Positions 1 through 12,276 of a DNA stretch of 64,000 bases are shown here, one piece after another. The notes under the pieces were generated by a model that saw nothing but the letters and a program-made list of their open reading frames with translations, was not told where the DNA came from and did not search any database. Source of the stretch: Linnemannia schmuckeri (taxonomy: Eukaryota; Mortierellomycota; Mortierellomycetes; Mortierellales; Mortierellaceae); the NCBI GenBank assembly GCA_029449235.1, contig JANATG010000010.1, forward strand, positions 930,001 through 994,000, read 5' to 3'. The translations under genes and the position numbers were made by a program. Position 1 is the stretch's first letter, and the number at the start of each line of letters is the position of its first letter.

Positions 1-818
1 GGCTTTAGCAGCTCTTGCTTTTTCAGCCAATCATGCAAACAGAACACGATCGTGTCAAAAGCGCGTCTTGTGAACACATCTAACAAGTTACATCGCGATT
101 CAAAGAGAATAAAAAAATAGTTAGTTTCTCTCTAACGAACTTCGTATCTGTAGCCCTCCTTCATCCAGGTTGAATGTTCGAGGGTTGGATTGGTTGATAG
201 TTGCTCAGATTTTGCATTATAAACACATATGCTTTCAGAAACTCTAGTTTGAAATTTTGAAATAGGTGATCATCCAGGCTATCTCTCCGTTTCAGTCCCT
301 CGAACATCCCTCTTGCTCCTCTTGCGCTTTTGGTGCTGTGCTATTAACCGAGTGAAGTTGAGTTGGTGTGTGGTTATTACCTTTTGGCGATAGATGCTGT
401 TTGTCAAAGTGAGGAAGGGGGGGAGGAGTAGGAAACAAGAAGAGAGAAAAAAAAAAAGAAATGCTTCGAAAAATTTCTTTTGTAAACAAGTATGACTGCT
501 TGCATAAGGGAATGTATGACGAAAAGGTAGGATCGAAGATCGCAAGATCTTTCTGCTGGACACATTCAACCCCGCCTTGGTTGGCCCCGTCCCCCAAATG
601 GTTCTTACAGATATCTTACACATCTAACTGCTAGGCACGACATCGCAACTGAAAAGAAGATGTGGTTGAAGATATGGCTTTTTATGTCTATGAAATGAGT
701 AAAATACTTTACAAAATAGGACGATTGCCTCCAAGGGCACTCTAAGGAGACGATCGATCAAAGAAAAGAAAGAAAAAACAGAGGATATATATACATAGAA
801 TGAGAGTTATGGCCGAAA
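1..818. other. 3' flank of the cyclin gene, no gene seen
   Basis: AT-rich sequence with purine runs near 413-465 and 760-785. Open frames of up to 114 codons have homopolymer-driven composition and no family signature. Confidence 0.55.
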
Positions 819-3800
819 TTAGTTGGGTCCAGTGGGCATGCTGGACGAAAGAGCGCTGGGTGTCGGCGCTGGAGTAGCCATATGGACATCACGAGCATTT
901 CCTCCTGCTCCTCCTTCGGCCCATTCTCCACACCTCTCTTCAGGAGGTGACAGCAACTGAGGTGGCTGGGAACGCGATCCAGACGCAACAGCTGTGGTTG
1001 AATGGCCTGCACTGTTACTAACAGCGTGAAGTGTGGCGGTTGCTGTGGAAGAGACAGTCGATGTTGATGACGATGACGAAGAGGATGAAGAAGGCAGTGA
1101 TGGTATGGGCTTTTGTGGGAACCCTCGGTCAGACATGGGTCCGCTCTTGGGGCTGGTCGGTGAGGGGATCGAGAAGCGACCTGCTCGTGGTGGCTGTTGA
1201 CGAGAGTCGACCACCGTCTCTGACGAAGACTGGGTGGTAGCGGTAGTATTGGTCTTCAGAGCATGATGGCCATCGCTGTTGACTGTATTGGTATTAGCAG
1301 CGGTGTTGATGGTGTTAGGATAAGTGGCGCCGCCGCCGACGACCACGACGGTGCGAGCGACCTGGGCAGCAATGGCGGCAGGTGGAGCAGGAAGAGGGAC
1401 TTGAGAAACGAGGGCTGTCGCCTCCCTGTTCTTGAACCGCAGCAGAGCGTTTCCTACTCGCTGGAGCTCCTCTTCCTTGACATTCAGGTCGAACTGGGTC
1501 GTGAAGAGGAACACGAGCTCCAATTGATTCAACTCGGGCAAGCTGAGGCCACCGACCTACAACAAAGTTGGATACATAGATAATCATTGGAATGGGCAGA
1601 TTAGGATACATATGCTCCTCTCCCACATCATGATATCAAGATCAAACAATAAGGAAGGTAGGTGGTCACCAACCGCTCCATGTCAAACACACTTTTTCTT
1701 CAAGTTGATTGCCGTTGTTGTGTCCCGATTGTTTGAAGAGGTGGGGAGGGAAGGAGATTAATGCTGATGGTGGAAAACCACCCCAAAGTAACCATGCTCG
1801 GGAAAAAAGAAAGAAAGGATGAACAAGAGAGCTTCTTGCTTTATGAACGTGAATGTGAACGGGATAGAGGAGAGGGAGAGGAAACAAATTTTGGTTTGGC
1901 TTAATTTAAGATAAGAGAGACCAATGCGCCGAGTGAAGCAAGGGGACGTGGGAACACAAAACGAAAAAAGCACAAAACACAAAAAAGAGACCGCAAGACT
2001 AACAACAAAGCAAGACGAAAGAACAAAGAACGTGCACACAACCTCTCCCTATTCTTGAATTTCACATTGCATGTAATCATGCCTCTTCTATTGCTTCTTC
2101 TGCTGCGACAATGCAATACCAAAACCATCTCTCTTTTTTCTTGTGTTTGGGTTGTAAAATGAACGAAAAGGGTAGAGATAAAAAGGGCGCATGTGCGCAG
2201 GGGTTGTGTTGCCATTGTTCATTGGTGCTGTTGTCTTTACCTTGGCGTAGCGAGCATTGGAATAAAAGAGATCCGAGGTGAACTTGGCAGCGACCATCAG
2301 ACATGTAATCAGTAGCCGGTGGATGTTGAAACTGTTGACCCGAAACCCATTCGGAGCCGCTGTCATCTTGGGAGTGGGTGCCGGAGTAGCTCCTCCAGGA
2401 GTGATATGCGCATCGATCGTAGTACTGCTGGTGATCACCCTCTCGGTCGCAACAGGGTCTTGGAACCTCGCCCTCTTGGCCAAGTGCCCGGCACCTCTGT
2501 TATTGTCACCATTGTGACATGATGGTAATGGTGGGGGACGCTGGTGCGTAGTAGCGAGACGTGGTGATGTTGTTGCTGTTGATGAGGACGTGAATGACGA
2601 GGGTGACGTTGAGGAAGAGGAGAAGGATAATGTCGATGATTCCGAGGAATCTCTCGAACCACCACCACCACTACCACCACCACCACTACCACCACCACTA
2701 CTACCAGTACCACCGCCGACACACTGCAGCTCATGCTCGTGGATTTCCGCTTCCCTACCACGTTTATGAACCATTGGCAAGTTGGAGTTCAGGTTGCTGT
2801 TGTTGGTGATGTTATTGTTGATAGGATGAATGCAGGAGGTGGTCGAGGATGAAGAGGAAGTGGTAGGAGAGACGGAAGAGGGTGGACAAGATTCAGGGTC
2901 TGCCTCATTTTTCACCGACGCAGAAAAAGAGGTTCTGCTGCAAGACGATGATTCCACCCTTGAAGAGGAGGATGAGGAGGACATGGAATGTGCTCGTTGG
3001 GTATGGCGACATGTGTGACAACGACTGGGCTGGGCTTGTTCCGAGGTTGATCCGGGTAATGCTGTTACTGCAGCTGTTGCTACCTGTGTTGCCGATGTTG
3101 TAGCTGTGCCAGTGGAGAAGGAAGAGGAGGGTGTGGTTGTGTCGAAGGAAGAGCTGGTGGAGGTATGTGAAGAGGGGGAACGTGGTTGGGATGATGAAGA
3201 TGCAACAACAGCATCAGCAGCGAGTCCATTCTTTTGAAGAGAACCGTCAACACGATAACTACTACTACTACTACCACGACCAGTACCACAACCTTCCGCC
3301 AATCCAACAATCTCGTTCTCCATCCCACCCAGCCCTCCTATCCGGTCGAGAAAGACGAGCACGTTGAGCAGTACCTCGTTCGTGAAGGGAATGAACTGCA
3401 GGATCCTGGTCAGGTAGGCCTCGATAGAGATCCGAGGGACGGCTCGTGAATGGAAGGGGGTAATGGGATCGACCAGAGGATTGTACTGCCCATCATTCTT
3501 GTGGGCCATTAAGGAGAGGAGTGCCGAGACGATCCATACTGTATCTCGGATGGGATGATGCACAATGTCAAACTCAGGGGTAATCACAGACGAATATGTT
3601 GTAGCCGCTGCTGCTTGTTGATGTTGATGCCGAGGTGAGCAGGGACGAGTAGAACGCGGAGAGGCGGCACGTTGTCGACGAGATTCGGATGTCGAGGCCA
3701 TGCATTCTTCGCAAGCAGGCGAAGGAGATGATTTCCTGACGGCGTTGTTAAGAGTGATAGTAACAGCAGCAGCGGCCTCTGCGCTGCTTGTAGTAGCGGC

Positions 3801-4187
3801 TGATAATGTAGCTGTTGCTATTATAGCCGAGACTCTATTATGCGTTAGAGGTGGCGTTGGGCGGAATAATGGTGTTATTGTTGTTGTGAAAGGAAGGGAG
3901 GGTGTCGACGATTGGTGTTGTTGCTCAGAGGAAGAGGACGTGGATGTGGTTCGAGGAGTGATGATGTTCCGATCGGCGACTATAGGTGTCAAGTAGATTG
4001 AAGAGGCGGAGGATCGGTGGGGATGACAAAAGGAAGAGCTGTTGTTGTTGTTATTGTTGTTGTCGTCGTTGTTGTTGTTGCTGCTATTGTTATTGTTTGG
4101 AGATGATTGAGGGATCGAGGCATCGATGGTGAGGTCCGAGGATGTTTGTCGTCGGTGAAGGTTAAAAAAGGGATGTGGTGGGTTCAT
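819..4187 (-). CDS. Pho80-like cyclin with a large low-complexity insertion (about 894 aa)
   Basis: Two exons: 4187-2241 and 1556-819, with a GT-AG intron of 684 nt between them. The start at 4187 (MNPPHPFFNLHRR) is chosen over an upstream in-frame Met at 4445 because the extra residues look like translated leader. The cyclin fold is recognisable in two blocks: EFDIVHHPIRDTVW to VFLDRIGG (about residues 200-285) and FNIHRLLITCLMVAAKF (exon 1 end), followed across the splice by YSNARYAKVGGLSLPELN and LEFVFLFTTQFDL-type sequence. This is the signature of the Pho80/Pcl family, cyclins that bind a Pho85-type CDK in phosphate, glycogen and cell-cycle signalling. About 325 residues rich in Ser, Thr, Gly and Asn interrupt the box between the blocks. 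The remaining N- and C-termini are disordered, with poly-Asn and poly-Ser. Family assignment is firm; the exact pathway is inference. Confidence 0.88.
2643..2719 (-). repeat. GGT/GGC-type codon repeat encoding Gly4-Ser units inside the cyclin insertion
   Basis: On the + strand the stretch is an imperfect ACC/ACT trinucleotide repeat. In the cyclin reading frame it encodes consecutive GGGS and GGGGS units. It lies within the low-complexity insertion that splits the cyclin box. Confidence 0.8.
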
Positions 4188-6915
4188 ATTTGTGGACGAT
4201 GATACGACTCGTAGGTGTGAAGAAGGGACGGTTGGTTGTGTAAAGAAGAAAATGATGGGATCTGGGGCCGGTTCCTTTGACACCCTGGATCCCCGTTTTG
4301 TGTGAAAGGTGCTGTTTATGAGAGTTGAGAGGTTGAGAGTAGTGAGTGTATTTTGTATGGGAATGGGTATAGGAAAATTGGCGATCTGTCGATAGAAAAA
4401 AAAACAATCAGATCTGATAAATATCAACAATGGGTACACTAGCAATGCTTTTCGTTTGTATATATAAGTGTGTGAGTGTGCGTGTTTACCCCGAGCGATC
4501 GCCGTCGTCGATGGGTATAGATAAAAAGAGGAAGGAGGAGGAGAAGGAGAAGAAGAAAGGAAAAAAAGGAGTAGAAAGAAGAGGAGTAGAAAGAAGAGAA
4601 GGAGTAGATATAAGAGGAGTAGAAGGAGTAGAAAGAGTAGAAAGAGTAGAAGGAGTAGAAGGAGTAGAAGAAAGAGAAAGAGGAGAAGAGGGGAAAAGGA
4701 GGAGAGGAGAGAAGGAGGAAGAAAGAAAGGAAGAAAGAAGAAAGACTAAGAGACCGTGGAAAAAGAAAAAGAGAGGGAGGGGGGAGGAGGAGGAATACAA
4801 AAACAAACAGCGTCGCTACACTGCAGCATCATTCTCGATGTGAAGCATTGTTGTTACCCTTGTTGTCCTTTCTTCACTCATGTCCATTCACCCTCTGGTT
4901 CAGTCACTCAATCAGTCATTGTTTGACGAGTCAAAAGAAAAAAGACAGCGATTTTCCCCCGCACCCCTGGACTGTCTTCCTTCCTTTCTTCTTCTTCTGC
5001 TCACTTTTTCTTGTTCGATTCGATCCTCTTTCCCGTCCTACCCTTGCTCCCTCCGCCTCTGTCTGCCTGTGGAACCCTGGAGAGCTTGCTTGATATATAA
5101 AAACTTGTTAGTCGAATACAAGAGAAGCAGAGGAGCATCGGCAGGCGAAGCGTGTGAAGACAACCTGTCCTGATTGGCTGCTGATGCGCGACCGTGCTAA
5201 AAGCTTTTTTTTTTTTCCTCGAAAATTTGTGCACGTTGGGCCTAAGGGTTGTTGCAGGTTACAGGAGATAGATAGGGCAGGGGACAGAGCAGGGGACAAA
5301 AAAATTCAAGCATCTATCGCCCTGTCTTCTGGAGCATGTGGACATGCCAACAATTTCGTTCAATGAGGGTTCACTCCCTTCAGCAGCGCAGGACCCATCA
5401 TCACCATCATCATCACCATCATTGGCGTACGGCTCTTTTTGCCCCCTTTTTATTTTTTTCCTTTCGTTAATAACATTATTGTTTCCTCTTTTCACTGGTC
5501 ATAGATCATGGGAGGACTTGAACGTGCACGAAAGAGAGGCAATCATCGCATCCAACGTGTTCTTTCTTTCCTCTACCTCTTCTTTCCATCCCACCTTTTC
5601 CTTCTCTTACAATGACTTCAAGGTCCCCTAAATGCCCTTGCGTTGTTGCTTTTGGTTCGTATCCCTTTTCTTGTGATCATGATACAGGGGCGGACAGGAG
5701 ATAAAGGAAGGGGGCAGGAGCTGAGCTCCTTTTTTTTTGGGTTGCCACCTAATGGCTTACTCAGATTGTTACAGGGCAAAGCCGCACCCTTCTCCTTGTT
5801 TTCTCACTCTCCTACAACAAAAAAAGCTTACTTGCTCCCCTCTTCCATTGTAACTAGACGTCCAGCAGCAAGTCGGGTTCTCTCTCCCTTGTCCGAGCAT
5901 GTTCAAAGCCAGCCAATGGATAAACGACTCATGCGCCTAACCAAGAGAATTCCCCTTCTAAGCTCTTTTTTTTTCTACGCTTGTTTTTTTATTTTTGTTT
6001 TTTTATACCAGCGGATGACTGGTTGTCATTACTTCTGATGACTCTTACAATTGAAGACGGAAAGGGAGGGAAGTGCGTGTTCGTCCGCTCCTCTTCATTC
6101 GCCTTTTTGTTATTCCTCTAATAACCCAATACATGCCTCTCACTTGCTTGACAGAGCTCCCAATTGGATCGAACCAACGCTGAGCGAGCAATGCTATCCA
6201 ACCCTTTTGTACATGTGGGCTTTTCTTGTGCGAGCAAGACATAGTCCAGATTTTGGCCAATCGCGTGCATTCACTCCAAATTACTTTTTTTTACCATAGC
6301 AAACAAAAAAAAAGTACCTTTCAATTTTCTTTTGTTGTTGTTGTTTGTTCTATGATGTTCACAAAAGGATAATTTTATGCGTGTGAGGAAAGCGGGGGAG
6401 CGGAGTACCGCCGATCATTGATAGAGAGAGAGGGCTTCTGTTTGGTTTGCCGGACGCTGGGAGTGGGAATCGAAGGGAAACTGGTTATGCTGTTCAACTC
6501 TTTTCACTTTCTGTGTGCTCACACTTTTTTTTCTACAGCGTCTTCCCCTCTCGATTCGAGTTGACAGCGTTGATTTACTTCATTTTCGATTTTTTTTTTC
6601 GAGTCCCTACTTGGATGTCCGTTGAGTGAACACGTGCACCCGATTACGAGGCGAATGCATGCATTCAGAGATCTCCTTTCTTTTCTAGCCTAGTTTGCAA
6701 AAAATATCTGCGTGCTCCCATCCATTCTCTTTCCCTCATGTCATGGCATCAATAAGGTGGCATTACTCAGAGAGGAAGCCTTTGACGATGTGTATGCAAT
6801 GCTATGTACGTACTCTCCTACAAGTAATATGGCTGCTGTTGGTTTGTTACTTTCGCCTTTTTGTCATCATCGTATTGTCGATGATGGTATGTTTCATGAA
6901 TAGCTGGTGATGGCG
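4188..6915. other. Intergenic, non-coding
   Basis: No convincing gene is visible between the cyclin start and the MscL stop. The stretch has long A/T homopolymers, purine-rich and pyrimidine-rich runs and a GA-rich minisatellite at about 4560-4690. Short open frames here have homopolymer-driven compositions and no family signature. The 5' untranslated region and promoter of the cyclin must lie in its left part. Confidence 0.7.
4560..4690. repeat. Purine-rich minisatellite, GGAGTAGAA/AGAGTAGAA units
   Basis: Imperfect 9-nt units (GGAGTAGAA, AGAGTAGAA) repeat in tandem, most cleanly from about 4616 to 4675, and grade into GAGAAAGA and GGAGAAG runs. It lies upstream of the cyclin gene. Confidence 0.75.
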
Positions 6916-8713
6916 TCATGGGGACCTGTATTCTTCCTTTTCCGAGTTTACGACAGTAATAGCAGTCGGACCTTCCCTAATTCTTCTGGCAAGGTTCTCT
7001 TCTGCGCGCGCGTACTCGTCCAGATCCAACCAGCTGGTGCATTTCGAGCACCTGACGGCCTTCAGCTCGATGGATCCTGAGCAGAAGGGACATTTCTTTT
7101 CGGTGATCGCCGTCTTTGTGTTTCTGCCCATCTGGTACACTATGAAGATGTTTTAAAGGTAAATGGGATGTCAGTCAGTAACAAGTAGGTGTACGTTTAA
7201 TAAACGTGAAGGAATAAGGGTACAGTAACCATTTCACAGAAAGGATAACAAAAGGAAGAAAGATCGAATTTTACGTTTGACGATGACAAAGACGCAAGCC
7301 GAGATGATGAAAAAGTTGATGACGGTTTGGATAAAGTTTCCGTAGTTCCAGGACAACGCATTGCTTGCCTTGACCGCTGCTCTAGTCGAGAACTGGTATA
7401 TATAGGAGCGCGCGTGATAGTGGTATAGGTGAGAGACAGAGGTTTGTCAGTTTGTGTTTGGTGAAATGGCGTGGGGTGATAAGGGGCAGGTTCAGTCGTT
7501 ATGAGAGATGTAGGATGATTCTCTTACATCTGGGTTGGCAAAGGTGGCGTCCTTGCGCAAAACGACAAAGTTCTCCTCGAGAGCCTTTCCGGAAGCGAGG
7601 GCCACAATAGGCGAGATGATATCCTTGACTAAACTATCGACAATCTAGTATTAGAATAATGCATTGGGTCAGGAATGTTATTCTTGTCAATCATTTATGT
7701 AGGATGAGCATCAAGAGTGGTATTAGCCTTTTAAGACCATGCAACGTTTGACTTACAGAAGTGAAAGCAGCACCTAATAACAGAATGCCAGATATGAATA
7801 CCAAAGTAGAAAAGAATAGCGAGTGTGCTAGGATTGCCTCACAATACATAATACCTCCAAGGAGATTTGTTCTCCACAAAATCGTACAAAAACGACAAAA
7901 AAGACAAAAAAGACAAAAAGACAAGAAGAGTGCACGGTCCCTTCTTTTGTTTATCGATCGATCGATTCAAACTAAACGTTGATAGAAGGAAATACAATAC
8001 ACAGAAAACAGAAGAACGACAACAAAATGGAAGCATACCAATAACGACAGCCACAGCGAGGTCGATGACATTCCCACGGTCAAGGAACTTGCGATAGTCT
8101 GCAAAAATGGAGACACCTTGACTGATTCCGGGCACCTTTGTCAGTTTGCCACCAACATCCGTCAATCCATTCTCCACTATGTACAAAGATCGACGTTGAT
8201 CAAAAGAAATAAACGCAGTGTGAGACAATCAGAAGAAAAAAAATCACACGAGCTTATATTAGCTCATGATACTATTAATGGAAAGAAGGACGCAATTGAA
8301 GAGGGACACACACCTTGGGAAATGCCTCCTTTGACAGCGCTGGCACCTTGCTTAACAGCATTCGCGCTCTGCGAAATACCACCAATGACAGCCTTGGCAG
8401 GGTTGATATTCAATCGCTTCTTGGTCGATTTACCGTCTGTACCGGCTGTGGCCGTGGTGGAAGTTGTGGGGTCGATCTCATAGTGGTTGAGCCGTTCTGG
8501 ATCCTCTGAATCGATCTGCACAATTGTATCGACAATCTCGTGTTCGTCATTGATGCGGTAGATGCTATTATTGTTGTTATTGTTGTTGTTGTTGGTGCCT
8601 TGAGACATGTCGTGTCGGTTGTTATGGACGTTGTCCGTGTGGATGATCTCGTGGTTGTCGTTGATGTGGTAGTTGTAGTTGTTATTGATGTGGTTGTTGT
8701 TTCCTTGAGACAT
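6916..8713 (-). CDS. mscL: Large-conductance mechanosensitive channel MscL with C-terminal zinc ribbon (337 aa)
   Basis: Six exons: 8713-8314, 8176-8039, 7773-7757 (17 nt), 7644-7528, 7392-7275, 7139-6916. All borders are GT-AG and the spliced frame is open to the stop. Residues 1-133 are an Asn-rich disordered extension. The MscL core follows: YRKFLDRGNVIDLAVAVVIG, then AAFTS from the 17-nt exon, then IVDSLVKDIISPIVAL (TM1 and pore region), and a second membrane helix in TVINFFIISACVFVIVK at about 244-262. The tail carries C280-x2-C283 and C294-x2-C297 in a CPFC...CSKCTS pattern, as seen at the C-terminus of some bacterial MscL proteins. MscL forms a homopentamer that opens under membrane tension to release osmolytes. 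The bacterial-type core in a gene full of introns suggests ancient transfer (inference). Cellular location is not evident. Confidence 0.93.
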
Positions 8714-10972
8714 CCTCGTGCTTTGCTGTTTTATAACTTTGTTGTCTGTTGACGGTGTTTTGTGTGCTTTGCGAATCCGTTAAGATGTGATAGCTGAGGT
8801 GTAGCTTAGTATTTTGTTGTTTGCTCGGAGAACTTTCTTAAAATCTTCCGGGGCATAAGCAAATGGGCAATAAAAGAAGAACGAAAGCAATGGAAAAGAA
8901 AGACAAGAACGAAGAGGTGAAGGTGGACAAAGGGTTAGAGAGCAAGAATCCGGTGCATCGGAAGTGACGAAAGAAAGATGAAAGAGGAAAAAGGCGGGGT
9001 GAGGAAGAGGAGCCGAGCTTTTTAAATGTCACGAAAGACAACAGTATGCGACAAGCGTCGCCAGAAGGAAAACCCAGGCAAGAGTCAGGGACAAAGAAGG
9101 AGTAATGCGAGGGAGGTGTGCCGGGCTCAAGTGAGAAGTTTAGGCAAAAACAATGTCGTCAATTGGTAGGACAACAAAGCCAAGGACTCTCAACTCCAAA
9201 GGGTTTTGTTGATTGTGGTTCTTTTGGACGTCTATCCCATTTCTCTTTCTTTTTGCAAGAAAGGGACAAAAAGACGGAGTCAAAGAGAAAATAAGGGATG
9301 TGCCACCCGGGGCTGACATATCTGCATGGATGTGCGTGTGGGTATGGGTATGGGTATCAAATTGGCCATACATGTACTCACATGTGCTGACTGTTGTCTT
9401 ATGTTTCCATCAGCGGATAGTTAATGGCATGAAGCAGCATCAACAACGAGGCCCAACTCACACATACAAGACCATACAAACAACCAGAAACATCAACCAA
9501 CAAACACGGGCCATCAATCCTTGACACGAGTTAAAAAACGTCGGAAGAAAAAGGAAAATAAACACGTCCTATGGCACTCAAGGCAAGGGAGGTGTGGAGG
9601 GAAGAGGGCAACAAGGATGGGTTTGTTTTTTTGGAGGCATTTATATTTTCTACAAAGGAAAAAACTAACAAAAATAAAGAGGCGCGCGTATTGCCGTCCA
9701 TGGTATCCATGCTATCGCGGTTGCTACTCTATCTTTGTGCAGCATCTGTACCCTTATTCTTTGTCCTCCTAGCTTCTAGTTCCATCTCGCCACACAAGAT
9801 ACGCCACAATGGCTAGTGGATTTCTTTCTAGCTGTTTCTATCTCTTTGATAGGAAAGAGAAAAAAGGATTAGATAGCGGTGTTGTCCGTGCAAGGGCTAG
9901 GATCATGTATGAAGAGACAGACACTCTTCATCTAGCCGACTCTCTCTCTCTTAAACTTGACAAGGGCGCATAAACATACAAAGTCCAACCTTTTATTTAA
10001 GACTGCCACAAGTAAAGCAAAAAGTAAGCATTTCACCTGACTGTTCCAGTTGTTTATCTTGCTTGTCCGTCTGGGGAACGGGCTCTTCTTGCTCCCTTGT
10101 TGTGCAATATAATGGCCCCGTGTCCTTGACTAGACAAACAAATAAGTTAAGGTTCTGAGTTGTCTTTTACTTTTTTTGTTTGCTTGTTTGCTTGCTTTGC
10201 TTGTTTGTTCAGCTATATACTCATCTCGCCTAAGCTGAAGCGGCAATGTGAGTGGGTAGATGGGCGAGGCCCTTCCGCACATTCTCTGTCGCCCTATCTA
10301 ATTCTCTCAGTCTCTCCAACCCCTTCAAGCAAGATGCATGATTGAAATTGGTTGATATATATCTTTCCTATATGTCTGCACCAGAAGCACCTATTCCAAT
10401 TGATCGGCCACCCTTTAAGTGTCCATTTTTAGTTTGTTTGTTGTTTTTCTGCACTGAGAAGTGATGGTATAGTAGCATGTGTACCTGTAAATAGAGCATT
10501 GCAGGGAGGCCAGTTGGAATTGTAATACGTTTAAAAACAGGTGTGAGGATGAAAGAGCTGTTACACATTCAAAGGGGGCGAGAAAGAGAATGAGAGGGAT
10601 AGGGATGCTGAATGAAAGAAGTAAGTTTGAATGAAAATAGGAATTGAGGGTGTCCATGTGAGGCGTGTAGGCGTCTTTATTCGAAGTAACGCCGCCAAAT
10701 TTTCTGTTAAAAAAAAAAGTCGCGTGGTGTCCAAGGCAGGGAAGGACTTCCAATTGCGGCAAAACCGGGGCGAAACCATTTATCGGCTCTTCAGTTGATT
10801 CAAAGATACTATTCTCTCTGTAAAATTAAGAGGACTGATGGATGGAAGACCTTGCTTGTACAGGGGAAGGGTCCCCAGGTAAGGCCCATGAAAATGTGGA
10901 TCAGGTACCAGAGATCAAGTAGCTATGCCGCACCTTTTTTCATTCGGAGCAAGAAAAAAAAACAATGACAAA

Positions 10973-11017
<45 letters not shown>

Positions 11018-12276
11018 AGAGAGAGAGAGAAAGAGAAAGAGAGAGAGGGAGAGAGAGCAAAAAATGGGAAAGTGGGAGAAAGTTAAGAAAGAGAGCGAAG
11101 AGCGAGAATTTAAAGAAAGTGGTATGGTTGGTTCGTGATCTTCGCTGTCTTTAATTGTCTCGCTCAGTTGCCTTTGATGACTGACTGACTAGACTCGATT
11201 CGACCCGACCAGACTTGATTCGTCTCGACTAGACCGATTTTGAACCAAGAGAGAAGAGGGGAGACATGAGATGATTATTATCGCGCATAAAAGGCTTGTT
11301 ATTTAGAGTTGATGATGGCGGACTTGAGTTCGGTCGAGTGTCCGTTTCATCGCTTGTCATCGGTTGAATCAAGTAACGGTCATCCAGTGCAGAGTGCAAA
11401 GCCAAAAATGTGTGTGTGTCTTCGTGTTTCTCTTTTCCCTTTTTCCCTTTTTTTTTTTTTTTTTTTCTTTTTCTCTTTTCCACTCGCTCCCTCCCTCGCA
11501 CACTAGCCTTCTTTTGCAACGTCGAACAGGGCAGGCCTCCTCACTCACTCATTCCCTTCATCACACTCCTCTATCCAACTCCATCACTCTCCTTTCCCCA
11601 TTACTTACTCCTTCTTTCCTCTACTCTCTCTTTCTCTCCACTCAACAACGAAAGATAGAACGACCATTCATTGTCTTATCTCCTTCTCCTTCTCATTCAC
11701 CTGCTTGTCCATTCACTCTACTCTTCCACTTCTGTACCATATATACTCTTAATACCCCTTGAAAAAAAAACCCCCTCTCGACAAGAACCAGGCCGGGTAA
11801 GGCGCCACAACCACAGTCGAGCGCACATAGGCCGTTGGTTCATACAACTCTCGCCCCAGCCAACCGAGAATATGAAAACGAATGCGAACGACCACACTCA
11901 TCCTTGTTCACTGAACTCTGATGCTACACACACCCAACATAAAAACAACCTCAGCGTTGCTAACAATAGATCTTTTCAACGCTTCATCGCTTCGTCCATA
12001 CATTGTTCTTTTTTTCCCATAGACCCGACTCACTTTCAGCGCACACAAACACAGTCAACCAATCCAACCAACCCAATATACCTCGTCTCCGTCTCCACAT
12101 CTCACTATTATATATCCAGTTCGTTATTACGGTTACACGATCGCAATCGTCTGTCTCTCCGTCTGTCCGACAAGCAGCAACAACAACAACGACAACAACG
12201 CAACTGCGTGCTCTCATCCTGTACTTCACCTTGCTTGTACAGAACCAGAGTGCATGACCTCCTCAATCGTCCGCAT
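8714..12276. other. Intergenic, non-coding
   Basis: No supported gene lies between the MscL start and the Sel1-repeat gene. The stretch contains a long GA microsatellite (about 10979-11056), poly-pyrimidine runs near 11410-11480 and many A-rich segments. Open frames extend upstream of the Sel1-repeat start to 11671, but their composition is that of translated pyrimidine-rich leader. Confidence 0.65.
10979..11056. repeat. (GA)n microsatellite
   Basis: Nearly uninterrupted GA dinucleotides with occasional AAAG interruptions. Confidence 0.95.

Noticed and set aside
11671..12276. 202-codon in-frame extension upstream of the Sel1-repeat protein
   Set aside because: The codons translate a pyrimidine-rich leader (hydrophobic and Ser runs, SHSHY-like composition) with no domain, and a better Met sits at 12277.
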